A stretch of DNA of 64,000 bases from Rhodanobacter sp. MP7CTX1 (lineage in GTDB: Bacteria; Pseudomonadota; Gammaproteobacteria; Xanthomonadales; Rhodanobacteraceae). The translations under genes and the position numbers were made by a program. Location of the stretch: contig NZ_JACHCN010000001.1 in assembly GCF_014205795.1 (NCBI RefSeq), positions 372,001-436,000 of the forward strand, read 5' to 3'. The notes beneath the pieces are model-generated. The model worked only from the letters and a program-made list of their open reading frames with translations. It did not search any database and was not told where the DNA came from. This document shows, piece after piece, positions 52,417 through 61,095 of this stretch (position 1 is its first letter; each line of letters begins with the position of its first letter).

Positions 52417-53772
52417 ATGGATAGCTACCTGTATGAACCGATGGAGCGCGGCGTTTTATCGCCCGATGAGGATGGTTTCTTGAACGATCTATCGGCTAAA
52501 AAATCAACGACGACTGAGTCGAAGCCATCCTTGCTGGGCAAGCTGAGCGCGGGCCTCATTACGGGCGCGGCGGACGACGATCCGAGCGGTATCGCCACTT
52601 ATTCCCAGGTCGGGGCTGCCTTCGGATACGCCACGATCTGGAGTCTGTTCCTCGCCATGCCACTTATGATCGCGATACAGGCGATCAGCGCGCGAATCGG
52701 CTGTGCCACGGGCAAGGGACTGTCGAGCAGCATGCGCAGCCATTATGCGCATCCATGGGTATACGGGCTCGTGTTTTCCGTGCTCATCGCCAACGTGATC
52801 AATCTGGCCGCTGATATCGGTGCGATGGGCGCAGCGCTTAAACTGCTGATCGGCGGCCCGGCGGTTGTCTACGCGGCAGTCTTCGCCATCGTTTCTCTGC
52901 TGCTGCAGATGTATGTGCCATTTTCCAGATACTCGCCCATCCTGAAGGTCCTGACGCTCAGCCTATTCGCTTATGTGGGTACGGTATTCGTCATCCATGT
53001 GCCATGGGGCGACGTGCTGCGAGGCATCGTCATGCCCAAGGTGCAGCTGACGGCAAAGTATGCCGTCGCCATCGTTGCTGTACTCGGCACCACCATCAGC
53101 CCCTATCTTTTCTTCTGGCAAGCCGCGCAAGAAGCCGAGGAAATTCGCGGGGACGATGATCGACAGCCGTTGAAGAAAGATCCCTCACAAGGACCCAAAC
53201 AGATCGAACGGATCACGGTGGATACGACGATAGGAATGATGTTCTCCAACATTGTGGCCATTTTTATCGTCCTTACGGCAGCCGTGGTTCTGCATGCTCA
53301 TGGGAAGACCGACATCCAGTCGGCTGCGGATGCAGCTGAGGCTTTGCGTCCCATTGCCGGGCGGTTTGCCTTCGCGCTATTTGCCGCGGGGATTATTGGA
53401 ACGGGCTTGCTGGCCGTGCCGGTTCTTGCCGGCGCTACCGCCTTCGCGACGGCCGGCTCACTTGGGCGTCGCTATGGGCTGGAGTACAAGCCCCACGAAG
53501 CGAAGTTCTTCTACGGTGTACTGGTATTCGCCAGCCTCGTTGGCATAGCGCTGAATTTCACTCCCATTGATCCAATCAAGGCGCTCTATTGGAGCGCTGT
53601 GATCAACGGCGTTACGGCGGTGCCGATGATGATCATGATCATGCTGCTGGCCATGAACAATAAAGTGATGGGGCCATTCACGCTCAACACGTCGCTGAAG
53701 ATATGGGGCTGGATTGCGACCGGAGTCATGACCGCGGCTGCGATCGTGATGTTTATTACCTGGGGTCAGTAA
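52417..53772 (+). CDS. NRAMP-related transporter lacking canonical metal-site motifs
   Basis: A 451-residue protein with 11-12 hydrophobic helices after a 40-residue hydrophilic N-terminus. It has the NRAMP fold signature ITGAADDDPSGIATYSQVGA, but at the first metal-binding helix DDPSG replaces DPGN, and helix six has GTTISPYLFFWQAAQEAEE in place of the usual M-P-H motif. These are traits of the NRAMP-related clade, whose ion is not well defined (other substrates such as Mg2+ or Al3+ have been reported in related groups). The porin gene follows after 34 bp and is probably co-transcribed. Confidence 0.8.
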   Translation: MDSYLYEPMERGVLSPDEDGFLNDLSAKKSTTTESKPSLLGKLSAGLITGAADDDPSGIATYSQVGAAFGYATIWSLFLAMPLMIAIQAISARIGCATGKGLSSSMRSHYAHPWVYGLVFSVLIANVINLAADIGAMGAALKLLIGGPAVVYAAVFAIVSLLLQMYVPFSRYSPILKVLTLSLFAYVGTVFVIHVPWGDVLRGIVMPKVQLTAKYAVAIVAVLGTTISPYLFFWQAAQEAEEIRGDDDRQPLKKDPSQGPKQIERITVDTTIGMMFSNIVAIFIVLTAAVVLHAHGKTDIQSAADAAEALRPIAGRFAFALFAAGIIGTGLLAVPVLAGATAFATAGSLGRRYGLEYKPHEAKFFYGVLVFASLVGIALNFTPIDPIKALYWSAVINGVTAVPMMIMIMLLAMNNKVMGPFTLNTSLKIWGWIATGVMTAAAIVMFITWGQ

Positions 53773-53806
53773 AACAGGCCCAGATCCCAAACAACAGGAA
53801 GCAAGA

Positions 53807-55138
53807 GTGCATCGCTATTTGGCAATCATTGCTTCCACGCTTGTCGCTTCCGTCTGGACGGGCGAAGCAATGGCTGACGACGTCAATTACTTTGTGCCGC
53901 AATTGCTCGGGGCACAGTACACGTTCATCACCCAGATCCAGAACAGCCTGCATTCGCCCTATGCCGGTCCGCTCAGCCTGGAGCCTGGAGGCGACCATGC
54001 ACGCTCGCATACCTTCGGCGTGTATTTCGGTGTGCCTTTGACACCACGTCTTTCTGGCTATGTGGATGTCGAGATGTTCCGAGGTGAAGGAATCAGTCAC
54101 AGCACAGGACTGGCTGGTCTTACCAACGGCGATGTGATCCGCGGTGGCGGTGGCTCACTGGGACGGGGTGCCTATGTTGCCCGCGCATTTCTTACCTACG
54201 ACATACCGCTGGGCGATAAAACGACAACGGTCAAAAGAAAGCTGGATCAACTGCCTGGCGAACAGGCTGACGATCGCCTCAGCTTCAAGTTGGGGCTGAT
54301 GGCAGTCAACGACGACTTCGATCAGAGCCGCTACGCCAATTCGACGAGAACGCAGTTCATGAACTGGAGTTTGTTCAATAGTCCGGCATGGGACTTTGCC
54401 GCCGACACCCGTGGCTACACCGTTGGCGGACTCGTAACGTACGTCACTGGCCCATGGACCTGGCGTTACGGCATCTACCAGATGCCGACGCAAGCGAACG
54501 GGCCTGATCTGGAAGGGGGCATTGATCGAGCCAAAGGCCAAAATGCGCAGGTGACCTGGCAGCACGATCCGAAAAGCGCCAGCGTCTGGTTGCTCGCCTT
54601 TTGCAACAAGGCACGCATGGGCATCTACGACAATGCGTTGCTACGAGCCGAAGAAACCGGCTCGGTTCCGGATATCCGCGCTGATGACCAGGACGGACGA
54701 CACAAGTTCGGTGCGGCCGCAGGCATCGATGTACCTATCGCCGACGACGGAGACACAGGTCTTTTCGGACGCGTGGCGTGGAACGATGGAAGGACGGAAT
54801 CGTTCGCCTTCACCGAAGCGGACCGCAGTGCCAGTATCGGCGGCCAGCTCGCGGGAACGCAGTGGCAGCGTCCCAGGGACCGGGTCGCGATTGCGTTCGC
54901 GGTGAACGGACTTTCTCCGGAGCACCGAAACTATCTGGCGGCAGGTGGCTCCGGTTTCACCTTGGGCGATGGCCGCTTGAACTACGGCACCGAACAGATC
55001 GGGGAAGCGTATTACGAGTTTTCCGTCACCTCGTTCGCCTTCGTGACGGCAGACATTCAACTCATTCACAATCCCGGATACAACACGGATCGCGGGCCGG
55101 CACGAGTCGTAGGGCTGCGTGTCCACCTGGAGTACTGA
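53807..55138 (+). CDS. OprB-like carbohydrate porin
   Basis: A 443-residue outer-membrane beta-barrel with signal peptide (start GTG at 53807; cleavage near GEAMA-DD). Barrel strands alternate aromatic and hydrophilic residues ('FGVYFGVPLTPRLSGYVDVE', 'GRGAYVARAFLTYDIPLG', 'TWRYGIYQMPTQANGPDLEG', 'YYEFSVTSFAFVTADIQLI') and the C-terminal strand is GLRVHLEY, with a final aromatic. The 'NPGYNTDRGPARVVGLR' ending is typical of OprB. Such porins diffuse sugars or other small solutes. It follows the NRAMP-related gene, so it may instead admit that transporter's substrate; not determined. Confidence 0.82.
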   Translation: MHRYLAIIASTLVASVWTGEAMADDVNYFVPQLLGAQYTFITQIQNSLHSPYAGPLSLEPGGDHARSHTFGVYFGVPLTPRLSGYVDVEMFRGEGISHSTGLAGLTNGDVIRGGGGSLGRGAYVARAFLTYDIPLGDKTTTVKRKLDQLPGEQADDRLSFKLGLMAVNDDFDQSRYANSTRTQFMNWSLFNSPAWDFAADTRGYTVGGLVTYVTGPWTWRYGIYQMPTQANGPDLEGGIDRAKGQNAQVTWQHDPKSASVWLLAFCNKARMGIYDNALLRAEETGSVPDIRADDQDGRHKFGAAAGIDVPIADDGDTGLFGRVAWNDGRTESFAFTEADRSASIGGQLAGTQWQRPRDRVAIAFAVNGLSPEHRNYLAAGGSGFTLGDGRLNYGTEQIGEAYYEFSVTSFAFVTADIQLIHNPGYNTDRGPARVVGLRVHLEY

Positions 55139-55168
55139 CCGGCTGTCCAGGCAAGCAGGAAGTCCGAC

Positions 55169-57724
55169 TCAGCCAAGCTTCCCCATGATGTTCTTCAGAT
55201 CCTGCCGCACATCGTCAATGCCGGCCCACGGGTCCGCACGCAACCGCGACAACCGCTTGGGCGTGGAGCGAATATCAAAGTCGTGGCCGCTTTTGAGTTT
55301 GCCCAGCTCGGTCCAGCGAAGCGGCACGGCGACCGGCGCGCCGCTGCGTGCACGCAGCGAATACGACGCCACGCTGGTGGCGCCTCGGCTGTTGCGCAGG
55401 TAGTCCACGTAGATCTTGCCGCCACGCTTTGCCTTGGTCGCGGTCGCGATGAATTCCAGCGGATGTGCCTGCGCCACGGTGGCGGCAAAGGCGTGTGCAA
55501 AGTCCTTCACCTGCGGCCAGGCGCAACCCGGATTCAACGGAACGACGACATGCAGGCCCTTGCCCCCGGTGGTGCGCAGGAATGATTCCAGGCCCAGCTG
55601 TGCGAGCAGCTTGCGCATCAAGCGTGCAGCTGCCGCGACCCGGGGCCAGGCCACGTTGTCGCCGGGATCCAGGTCGAACACCACCCGGTCGGCCACGTTC
55701 GGCTGTTTGATGGTTGAACCCCAAGGGTGGAATTCCAGCGCGCCAAATTGCACCAGCTCGATCACCGATGCGGCATCCAGAGGATAGATGTAAGTGGCCT
55801 GCGCACCGGATTCCTCCTTCAGCTTCGCACTGCCCACGTGTTTCAGGCCGGTGATCACATGCTTCTGGAAGAAGCAGGGCTTCGCGGTTCCCTCGGGGCA
55901 GCGGATCACTGACGTCGGGCGACCCACCACGCCGGGCAGAAACCACCGCATGACGCTGGCGTAGTAATCGGCCACGTCCTGCTTGGTGTAGCCGTCATCG
56001 GCAAACACCACGCGATCGGGATGCGTGATCTCGATGTCGGCCGGTTTCGAGGCCGGCGATTTGCGACGTCCAGCATCTGAATTTTTCGCCGCCGGCTTGG
56101 TCTTGCTGCGATCGGAGTCGGCGAGGTCCGTAGGGGTCTTGTCGATACGCATGGTCTTGAGGCTCGGTTGGCGCAGCAGGTTCTTGTTGCCGATGCCGCG
56201 GTAGTACACCTCGGCGACTGCCGTCGGCTTGACCCACCGCGCCTCGCGCAATAGCGGGTCGATGGCGGTGAGTTTCACCGTGGGTTTGGCGCTGCCCTTG
56301 TCGGCGATGGTCTTGCTCAGTTGCTGCAGTTGTTCGTCAGAGAAGCCGGTGCCCACGCGTCCGACGTAGATCCAGCCGGATTTCACCTGAGGATCGGGCC
56401 GGGCCAGCAGCAGCGAGCCGAAGCCGCTGCGGCTGCCCTTGGGTGGCGTGTAGCCCACTACGGCAAATTCGTCGCTCTCCAGTCGCTTGATCTTGAGCCA
56501 GTCGTCGCCGCGGCCCGGGCGGTAGGCCGAATCAATGCGTTTGGAAATGATGCCTTCGAGTTTTTCGTCAGTGGCCATCTGGAATGCGTCCTGGCCATCG
56601 CCAATCGCATGGCTGCTGAAGGCGAGGTGTTTCGGTGCATGCGCCAGCAGTTTTTCCAGCAGTTGTTTGCGCTCCAGCAGGCCGACCCGCGACAGGTCGC
56701 TGCCTTCGAGATAGGGGAGGTCAAACAACATATAGACCAGCGGCAACTGTGCCTCGCCTGACAGCGTTTGCTGCAGCCCATTGAAGTCACTGCGTCCGTG
56801 CGCATCCAGCGCGACGAGTTCGCCGTCGAGGCGGGCCGAATGCAGGCCCAGCGATTCCAGTGACTGCACGATATCCGGCAGACGTTCGTTCCACGGCAGC
56901 GCGTTGCGCGACCACAGTTTCACTTCGCCATCCGCGATCGCAGCCAGGATGCGGTAGCCGTCCCATTTCACTTCATGTAGCCATTGCGTTCCTTCCGGCG
57001 GAAATTCGCGCAGGCGTGCCAGTTCGGGTTTGAAGAAATGACTGCTCGGGGCGGCCGGCCGGGCGCCGCTCAACGCGGCGGCCGCCTTGGCCAGACGCAG
57101 GCGGGGTCGCTTTTTCGCCGTGGGAATCGGCTTTTTGCGGGCGGTGGATTTCTTTGCCGCCGCCTTCGTCGCCGGTGTCTTCGCTGCCTTGCGGGTGCTA
57201 CGGGTCATCTTCGCGTCGAGCAGATCATCGGCTTCGACATCACCGGCGAATGCGTCCTTGGCCTTGATCAGGAACCACGCGGGCTGGCGTTCCTTGCGGC
57301 CGCTGCGCACCAGATGCCAGCTGCCCTTGAGCCGCTTGCCAAACAGCTCGAAGCTCAGGTGGCCTTTTTGCAGCTGGGCCTCGGCATCACCGGGCGTGGT
57401 CCATACGCCACGGTCGAACTGATCGACATGGCCCTTGCCGTAGCCATGCTCGATGTCGCCCTCGAAGCCGGCGTATGAAACGGGGTGATCCTCGACCTCG
57501 ACTGCCAGACGCTTCACCGACGGGTCGTAGCTGGGCCCCTTTGGCACCGCCCAGCTTTTCAGCACGTCGCCGACCTGCAGGCGGAAGTCGAAATGGCGAC
57601 GACTGGAGTGATGCAGCTGCACCACGAAGATAGCGCGACGATCCGTCGATCCGATTTCGTTGGCGGCCGGTTCGCGTGTCCTGGAGAAATCACGCTTGCG
57701 CTGGTAGTCCCGCAGGCTGGCCAT
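55169..57724 (-). CDS. ligD: ATP-dependent DNA ligase D (phosphoesterase-ligase-polymerase)
   Basis: An 851-residue NHEJ enzyme with all three domains. Phosphoesterase about 30-180 (HHSSRRHFDFRLQVGDVLKS, 'AVEVEDHPVSYAGFEG'), a basic linker (~185-225), ligase (~230-545) with adenylation lysine K253 in HEVKWDGYRI, and an AEP-type polymerase (~565-851) with VVFDLDPGDNVAWP and 'RTTGGKGLHVVVPL'. It heals and joins DNA ends together with Ku. Convergent with the porin gene (30 bp between stops) and divergent from the DUF6496/Ku operon. Domain order is the usual one for Pseudomonas-type LigD. Confidence 0.96.
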   Translation of the reverse strand: MASLRDYQRKRDFSRTREPAANEIGSTDRRAIFVVQLHHSSRRHFDFRLQVGDVLKSWAVPKGPSYDPSVKRLAVEVEDHPVSYAGFEGDIEHGYGKGHVDQFDRGVWTTPGDAEAQLQKGHLSFELFGKRLKGSWHLVRSGRKERQPAWFLIKAKDAFAGDVEADDLLDAKMTRSTRKAAKTPATKAAAKKSTARKKPIPTAKKRPRLRLAKAAAALSGARPAAPSSHFFKPELARLREFPPEGTQWLHEVKWDGYRILAAIADGEVKLWSRNALPWNERLPDIVQSLESLGLHSARLDGELVALDAHGRSDFNGLQQTLSGEAQLPLVYMLFDLPYLEGSDLSRVGLLERKQLLEKLLAHAPKHLAFSSHAIGDGQDAFQMATDEKLEGIISKRIDSAYRPGRGDDWLKIKRLESDEFAVVGYTPPKGSRSGFGSLLLARPDPQVKSGWIYVGRVGTGFSDEQLQQLSKTIADKGSAKPTVKLTAIDPLLREARWVKPTAVAEVYYRGIGNKNLLRQPSLKTMRIDKTPTDLADSDRSKTKPAAKNSDAGRRKSPASKPADIEITHPDRVVFADDGYTKQDVADYYASVMRWFLPGVVGRPTSVIRCPEGTAKPCFFQKHVITGLKHVGSAKLKEESGAQATYIYPLDAASVIELVQFGALEFHPWGSTIKQPNVADRVVFDLDPGDNVAWPRVAAAARLMRKLLAQLGLESFLRTTGGKGLHVVVPLNPGCAWPQVKDFAHAFAATVAQAHPLEFIATATKAKRGGKIYVDYLRNSRGATSVASYSLRARSGAPVAVPLRWTELGKLKSGHDFDIRSTPKRLSRLRADPWAGIDDVRQDLKNIMGKLG

Positions 57725-57985
57725 GATCAGCTGGTTGGCCGTTCTTCGTGATCCGTGGTGGTTTGGATGACACGTTCCCGCTTGTTGGTTGCTCCGCTAC
57801 GCGAAGCGCGTGTGCTGAAAGGCATGGCAATGACACTCCCTGGATTAACAGCTGGCGGGTTCAACAACGCTAGCGAACAGATCGTGCTTCCCGGGTGAAG
57901 CGTTCATCATTTGCAGGTGTATTTGACAGCTCGTCGACATCACGAGGGGAATAGTCCGGCTACCCACTGCCAATGGAGAGCTGTC
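57725..57985. other. Divergent region between ligD and DUF6496-type/ku operon
   Basis: No gene detected in 261 bp. It should contain the promoters of both NHEJ arms. A GGAGAG about six bases before the ATG at 57986 is the ribosome site for the plus operon. Confidence 0.4.
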
Positions 57986-58477
57986 ATGCCAGAGAAGAAA
58001 ACCCAACGTGCCGCCAGCAAAGATAAAAAAGAAGGCAAGTCACCGAGTACCCAGGCAGGTGAATACGTGCACGAGGAAATCGAGCATGTACGCGAGGGAA
58101 AACATGGCGTGCGGTCGACCAAGCAGGCGATCGCCATCGGACTGTCCAAGGCGCGACGTGACGGGGTGAAGGTGCCGACCAGCAGGACCGCCAGCAAGTC
58201 GACCAGGAACAAGGCCGCCCAGGATGAGGCGGCCTCGCACGATCATCACAGACCCGCGGCAAAGCGCTCAGGGGCCACTACCAGCGCGCTGAAGAAGGAA
58301 GGCCACGAGGCGGCGTCGACAACCGCGTTGTCATCCCACGCAAAGAAGATCACCGCCAAGCGCAGCGCCGGCTCGCGTGCGGCCTCCGCGAAAAAGGCGG
58401 CGCACACCAAGGGTGCGGCAGGACCTTCGGCAGCAGCCAGAAAAGCAGCGAAGACTCGCGCGAAGAAGGCGTCCTGA
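57986..58477 (+). CDS. DUF6496-type lysine/alanine-rich protein linked to Ku
   Basis: A 163-residue, strongly basic protein. The ATG at 57986 follows GGAGAG; a longer frame to 57911 is not similar to the family. The N-terminal ~65 residues hold the conserved block VHEEIEHVREGKHGVRSTKQ and 'AIAIGLSKARRDGVKVP'; the rest is low-complexity K/A/S/R (for example 'SAKKAAHTKGAAG'), like a histone H1 tail. It is likely to bind DNA. It starts the operon with ku 30 bp downstream, which suggests a role in end-joining or DNA compaction under stress. Confidence 0.8.
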   Translation: MPEKKTQRAASKDKKEGKSPSTQAGEYVHEEIEHVREGKHGVRSTKQAIAIGLSKARRDGVKVPTSRTASKSTRNKAAQDEAASHDHHRPAAKRSGATTSALKKEGHEAASTTALSSHAKKITAKRSAGSRAASAKKAAHTKGAAGPSAAARKAAKTRAKKAS

Positions 58478-58507
58478 CCCTATCCACCTCACTGGAGACT
58501 GCATGAC

Positions 58508-59452
58508 ATGGCACGCCCGATCTGGACTGGAACACTTTCATTCGGCCTGCTCAACGTGCCGGTTTCGCTGATGTCGGGCGAGCGCAGCGTCGATCTGCAT
58601 TTCCGCATGCTGGACAGTCGCAGCAACACGCCAGTGCGCTATGAGCGCGTCAACGCGGAAACTGGCGAGGAAGTGCCATGGAAGGAGATCGTCAAGGCAT
58701 TCGAATATGAGAAGGGCAGTTATGTCGTGCTGGAGCCCGAAGACATCAAGTCGGCCGCATCGGAGGGACGCGAGGCAGTCGAGGTCGAGGCTTTCGTCGA
58801 TGCGGATTCGATCGGGCCGGAATATTTCGAAAAGCCCTACGTGCTGGTGCCAGGCAAGAAGGCAGAAAAGGGTTATGTGCTTTTTCGCGAGACGCTCAAG
58901 CGCACCGGCAAGATAGGGATAGCCCGCGTGGTGATCCGAACACGCGAGTACCTGTCGGCCGTGATGCCCAAGGGTGACGCGCTGATGCTCATGCTGTTGC
59001 GCTACCCGCAGGAGTTGGTCGACGTAAACGACTACAAGATCCCCGAGGGTGCAGCATCAAAACACCGTATCTCGCCGAAGGAAATGCAGATGGCCGAGCA
59101 GCTGATCGATTCGATGAGCAGCAACTGGAACCCTGACGATTACCGGGATGAATTCCGCGATCGCCTGCGCAAGGTTATCGAGAAGCGGCTCAAGTCCAAG
59201 GGTGTGGTCACGCCGGCCATCGACGAAGAGGCGGAGACGCCAGAAAACGCCACGACCAACGTGGTGGACTTCATGGCGCTGCTGCAGAAAAGTCTGGCCA
59301 GCAAGAAACGTACACCGGCACAAAAACACTCATCAAAATCGGCGCGCAAGTCGGGCAGCAAGAAAGCGTCCGTCGCGAAGAAGCCGGTGGCGAAAAAGGC
59401 CAGCGCAACGAAGAAGACCACGAAGCGCGCAGCGGCCCGCAAGGCCAGCTGA
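58508..59452 (+). CDS. ku: Ku protein of bacterial non-homologous end joining
   Basis: A 314-residue protein. The Ku core spans residues 1-255: RPIWTGTLSFGLLNVPVSLM, 'GEEVPWKEIVKAFEYEKGSY', 'FEKPYVLVPGKKAEKGYVLF' and 'EMQMAEQLIDSMSSNWNPDD'. A C-terminal Lys/Ala-rich tail (about 270-314, 'KKASVAKKPVAKKASATKK') helps Ku slide on DNA and recruit LigD. Homodimer rings thread broken ends. It is in the same operon as the DUF6496-type gene and 4 bp from the convergent alkB-like gene. Confidence 0.96.
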   Translation: MARPIWTGTLSFGLLNVPVSLMSGERSVDLHFRMLDSRSNTPVRYERVNAETGEEVPWKEIVKAFEYEKGSYVVLEPEDIKSAASEGREAVEVEAFVDADSIGPEYFEKPYVLVPGKKAEKGYVLFRETLKRTGKIGIARVVIRTREYLSAVMPKGDALMLMLLRYPQELVDVNDYKIPEGAASKHRISPKEMQMAEQLIDSMSSNWNPDDYRDEFRDRLRKVIEKRLKSKGVVTPAIDEEAETPENATTNVVDFMALLQKSLASKKRTPAQKHSSKSARKSGSKKASVAKKPVAKKASATKKTTKRAAARKAS

Positions 59453-59455
59453 ACT

Positions 59456-60043
59456 TCATTCGGGTGGATTGCCGCGCACCCGGAACGCCAGGCTGATGCG
59501 TGGCCCCACCGCCTCGCGTTGCTTTGGGATCGAGTGGTCATAGTGCAGTTGCGTGGACCAGCTCATGAGCAGGAGGGCGCCGGACTCCATGTCCACCTGC
59601 AACACCCGACGCGGAGGTTGCTTGGCGCGGATTGTCATGCGTCTGGTGGCACCCAGCGAGAGCAGGGCGATCGGCTGATCGCGCTCGAGGTCGGCGAGCG
59701 TGTCGTTGTGGGGCGCCACGCTGTCGTGCTGATTCCGATAGAGGTTGAGACCGATGCTGTCGAACGGTGCGCCGATGGCGGCGCGCACCCGCTCAAGGGC
59801 ATCACTCAGAAGGGCTGGCAGCTGCGCATCGCTTGAAGGGTAGTGGGCGCGCAGACGGGGCACGTCGACCTCGCGCTCGTACATCAGGCGTCGTCCGGCT
59901 TCCCAGGCGACGTTTTCGTGTAGCCAGTGGAACCAGGATTGCGCCGTGGTCGCATCCAGGAAATCCGGCGTCAACTCGATGAAGCCACTGGCGTCATCCA
60001 GCAGTCGGCGCTGACCCGTGCCGAACAGGCTCAGTTGCGACAT
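59456..60043 (-). CDS. AlkB-like 2-oxoglutarate/Fe(II) dioxygenase
   Basis: A 195-residue DNA/RNA repair dioxygenase. The iron ligands are H112 and D114 (VAPHNDTLADL) and H170 (LHYDHSIPK), and the 2-oxoglutarate-binding arginines R182 and R188 in PRISLAFR. 'SLFGTGQRRLLDDASGFIEL' begins the fold. It oxidises N-alkyl groups off bases. It is nearest to the plant/bacterial AlkB2-3-like group. Convergent with ku; the next gene on the same strand is the frameshifted glycosylase, 58 bp upstream. Confidence 0.92.
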   Translation of the reverse strand: MSQLSLFGTGQRRLLDDASGFIELTPDFLDATTAQSWFHWLHENVAWEAGRRLMYEREVDVPRLRAHYPSSDAQLPALLSDALERVRAAIGAPFDSIGLNLYRNQHDSVAPHNDTLADLERDQPIALLSLGATRRMTIRAKQPPRRVLQVDMESGALLLMSWSTQLHYDHSIPKQREAVGPRISLAFRVRGNPPE

Positions 60044-60101
60044 CAGCTACACCGCGAAGGCAAGGTGGCCCCGTTGCGTCGGCGGGTGAAGTCATTACGG
60101 C

Positions 60102-60850
60102 TCACGGCTGTGAATCCTGCGTATAGCGTTTCTGACAGAGCCCGCAGTAAAAGCTGCGGCGGTCGGTCTTGCCCAGGTAAGCGCGGGTCAGCGGGATGTC
60201 GTGACGTGGGCAGCGGCTGCGATTGTGCACCAGCCAGTGCTTGCGAAGCACGAACGCCTTCTTCCACTCCAGAAACTGGAACGCGTAGACGCGCGCCTGC
60301 TCCACCAGTTCGCGCAGCTTGCGCAGGGGCAGGGCGCCGTGCGTGGACAATGGGTGGATGCGCGTACGGTAGAGCACCTCGTTCTTGATGATGTTGCCGA
60401 CGCCCGCAAAGATGGCCTGGTCGAGCAACGCGTCGCATACCAACGTGTTCGGCATCTTGCGCAGCTTCGCGCGGGTGAGCGCGGGATCCCAGCTGTCCGC
60501 CATTACGTCGGTGCCCAGTCATACAGCTCGTCCAGGTCGCCCTCCAGCAGGCGCGCCGAGCAGGCGTAGAAGTTGAGCTCACCGTGATCGAAGCCCTGGC
60601 CTGATCGGGGCACCGCATCCTTGCGTGCTTCGATGCGATAGCTGCCGAACATCAGCAAGTGAATGCGTACGGCCAGCCGATCCGGTAGCTCGATCAGGAA
60701 CTGCTTGCCGAAGCTGTGGATCGCCTCGAGCCGCTGGCCGGGCAGGCGTTGCATGTCGATCTTCGCGTTGCCTTCCGCGTATCGGATGGTCTGGCCGGCG
60801 AACGCCGCCGCTACTTCACGCAGGGTCCATATGGAAAGACCTTCCGGCAT
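60102..60850 (-). pseudogene. nei: Endonuclease VIII/Fpg-type DNA glycosylase, frameshifted
   Basis: Two overlapping frames together give one glycosylase. The first (60850-60503) starts with MPEGLSIWTLREVAAAF, with catalytic P2 and E3, and contains 'IHLLMFGSYRIEARKD' and 'ELNFYACSARLLEGDLDELY'. It ends in DWAPT then a stop at 60503-60505. The second (60503-60102) has the helix-two-turn-helix LLDQAIFAGVGNIIKNEVLY and a zinc-finger end (CPRHDIPL...YCGLCQKRY). Restoring one G in the G-run at 60514-60516 (+ strand CCC) gives a continuous DWGTDVMADSWDP. So a one-base deletion or an assembly error breaks the gene; TAATG at the junction could also allow re-initiation. Confidence 0.85.
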
Positions 60851-61095
60851 GGTTCTCTCCGACGTCGTCGGGAACACTGTGCGGAGCATGGCGCCAATAC
60901 GAGGTGAACACCAGGCTGGGAGTTAGTTGTCCTCGTGTATGGGGGAGATCGCGCCCACGTGGATGCACGGTTGCTGGCTGGCGGCAACATGGTGAGCGGC
61001 ACGTGAATTCCGTGGCATTCTCTTCACGCTCTGCGCGCGACTCTTGCCATCACGGGTTCTTCATTTCGGGGACCCTTAGCCCATCCGGGGACAAC
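60851..61095. other. Divergent region before the histidine kinase gene
   Basis: The 245 bp between the nei start and the kinase ATG hold no gene. I see no clear promoter elements. The region near 60930-60960 contains 'GTATGGGGGAGATC', which could be a ribosome-site-like stretch but no long frame follows. Confidence 0.35.
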
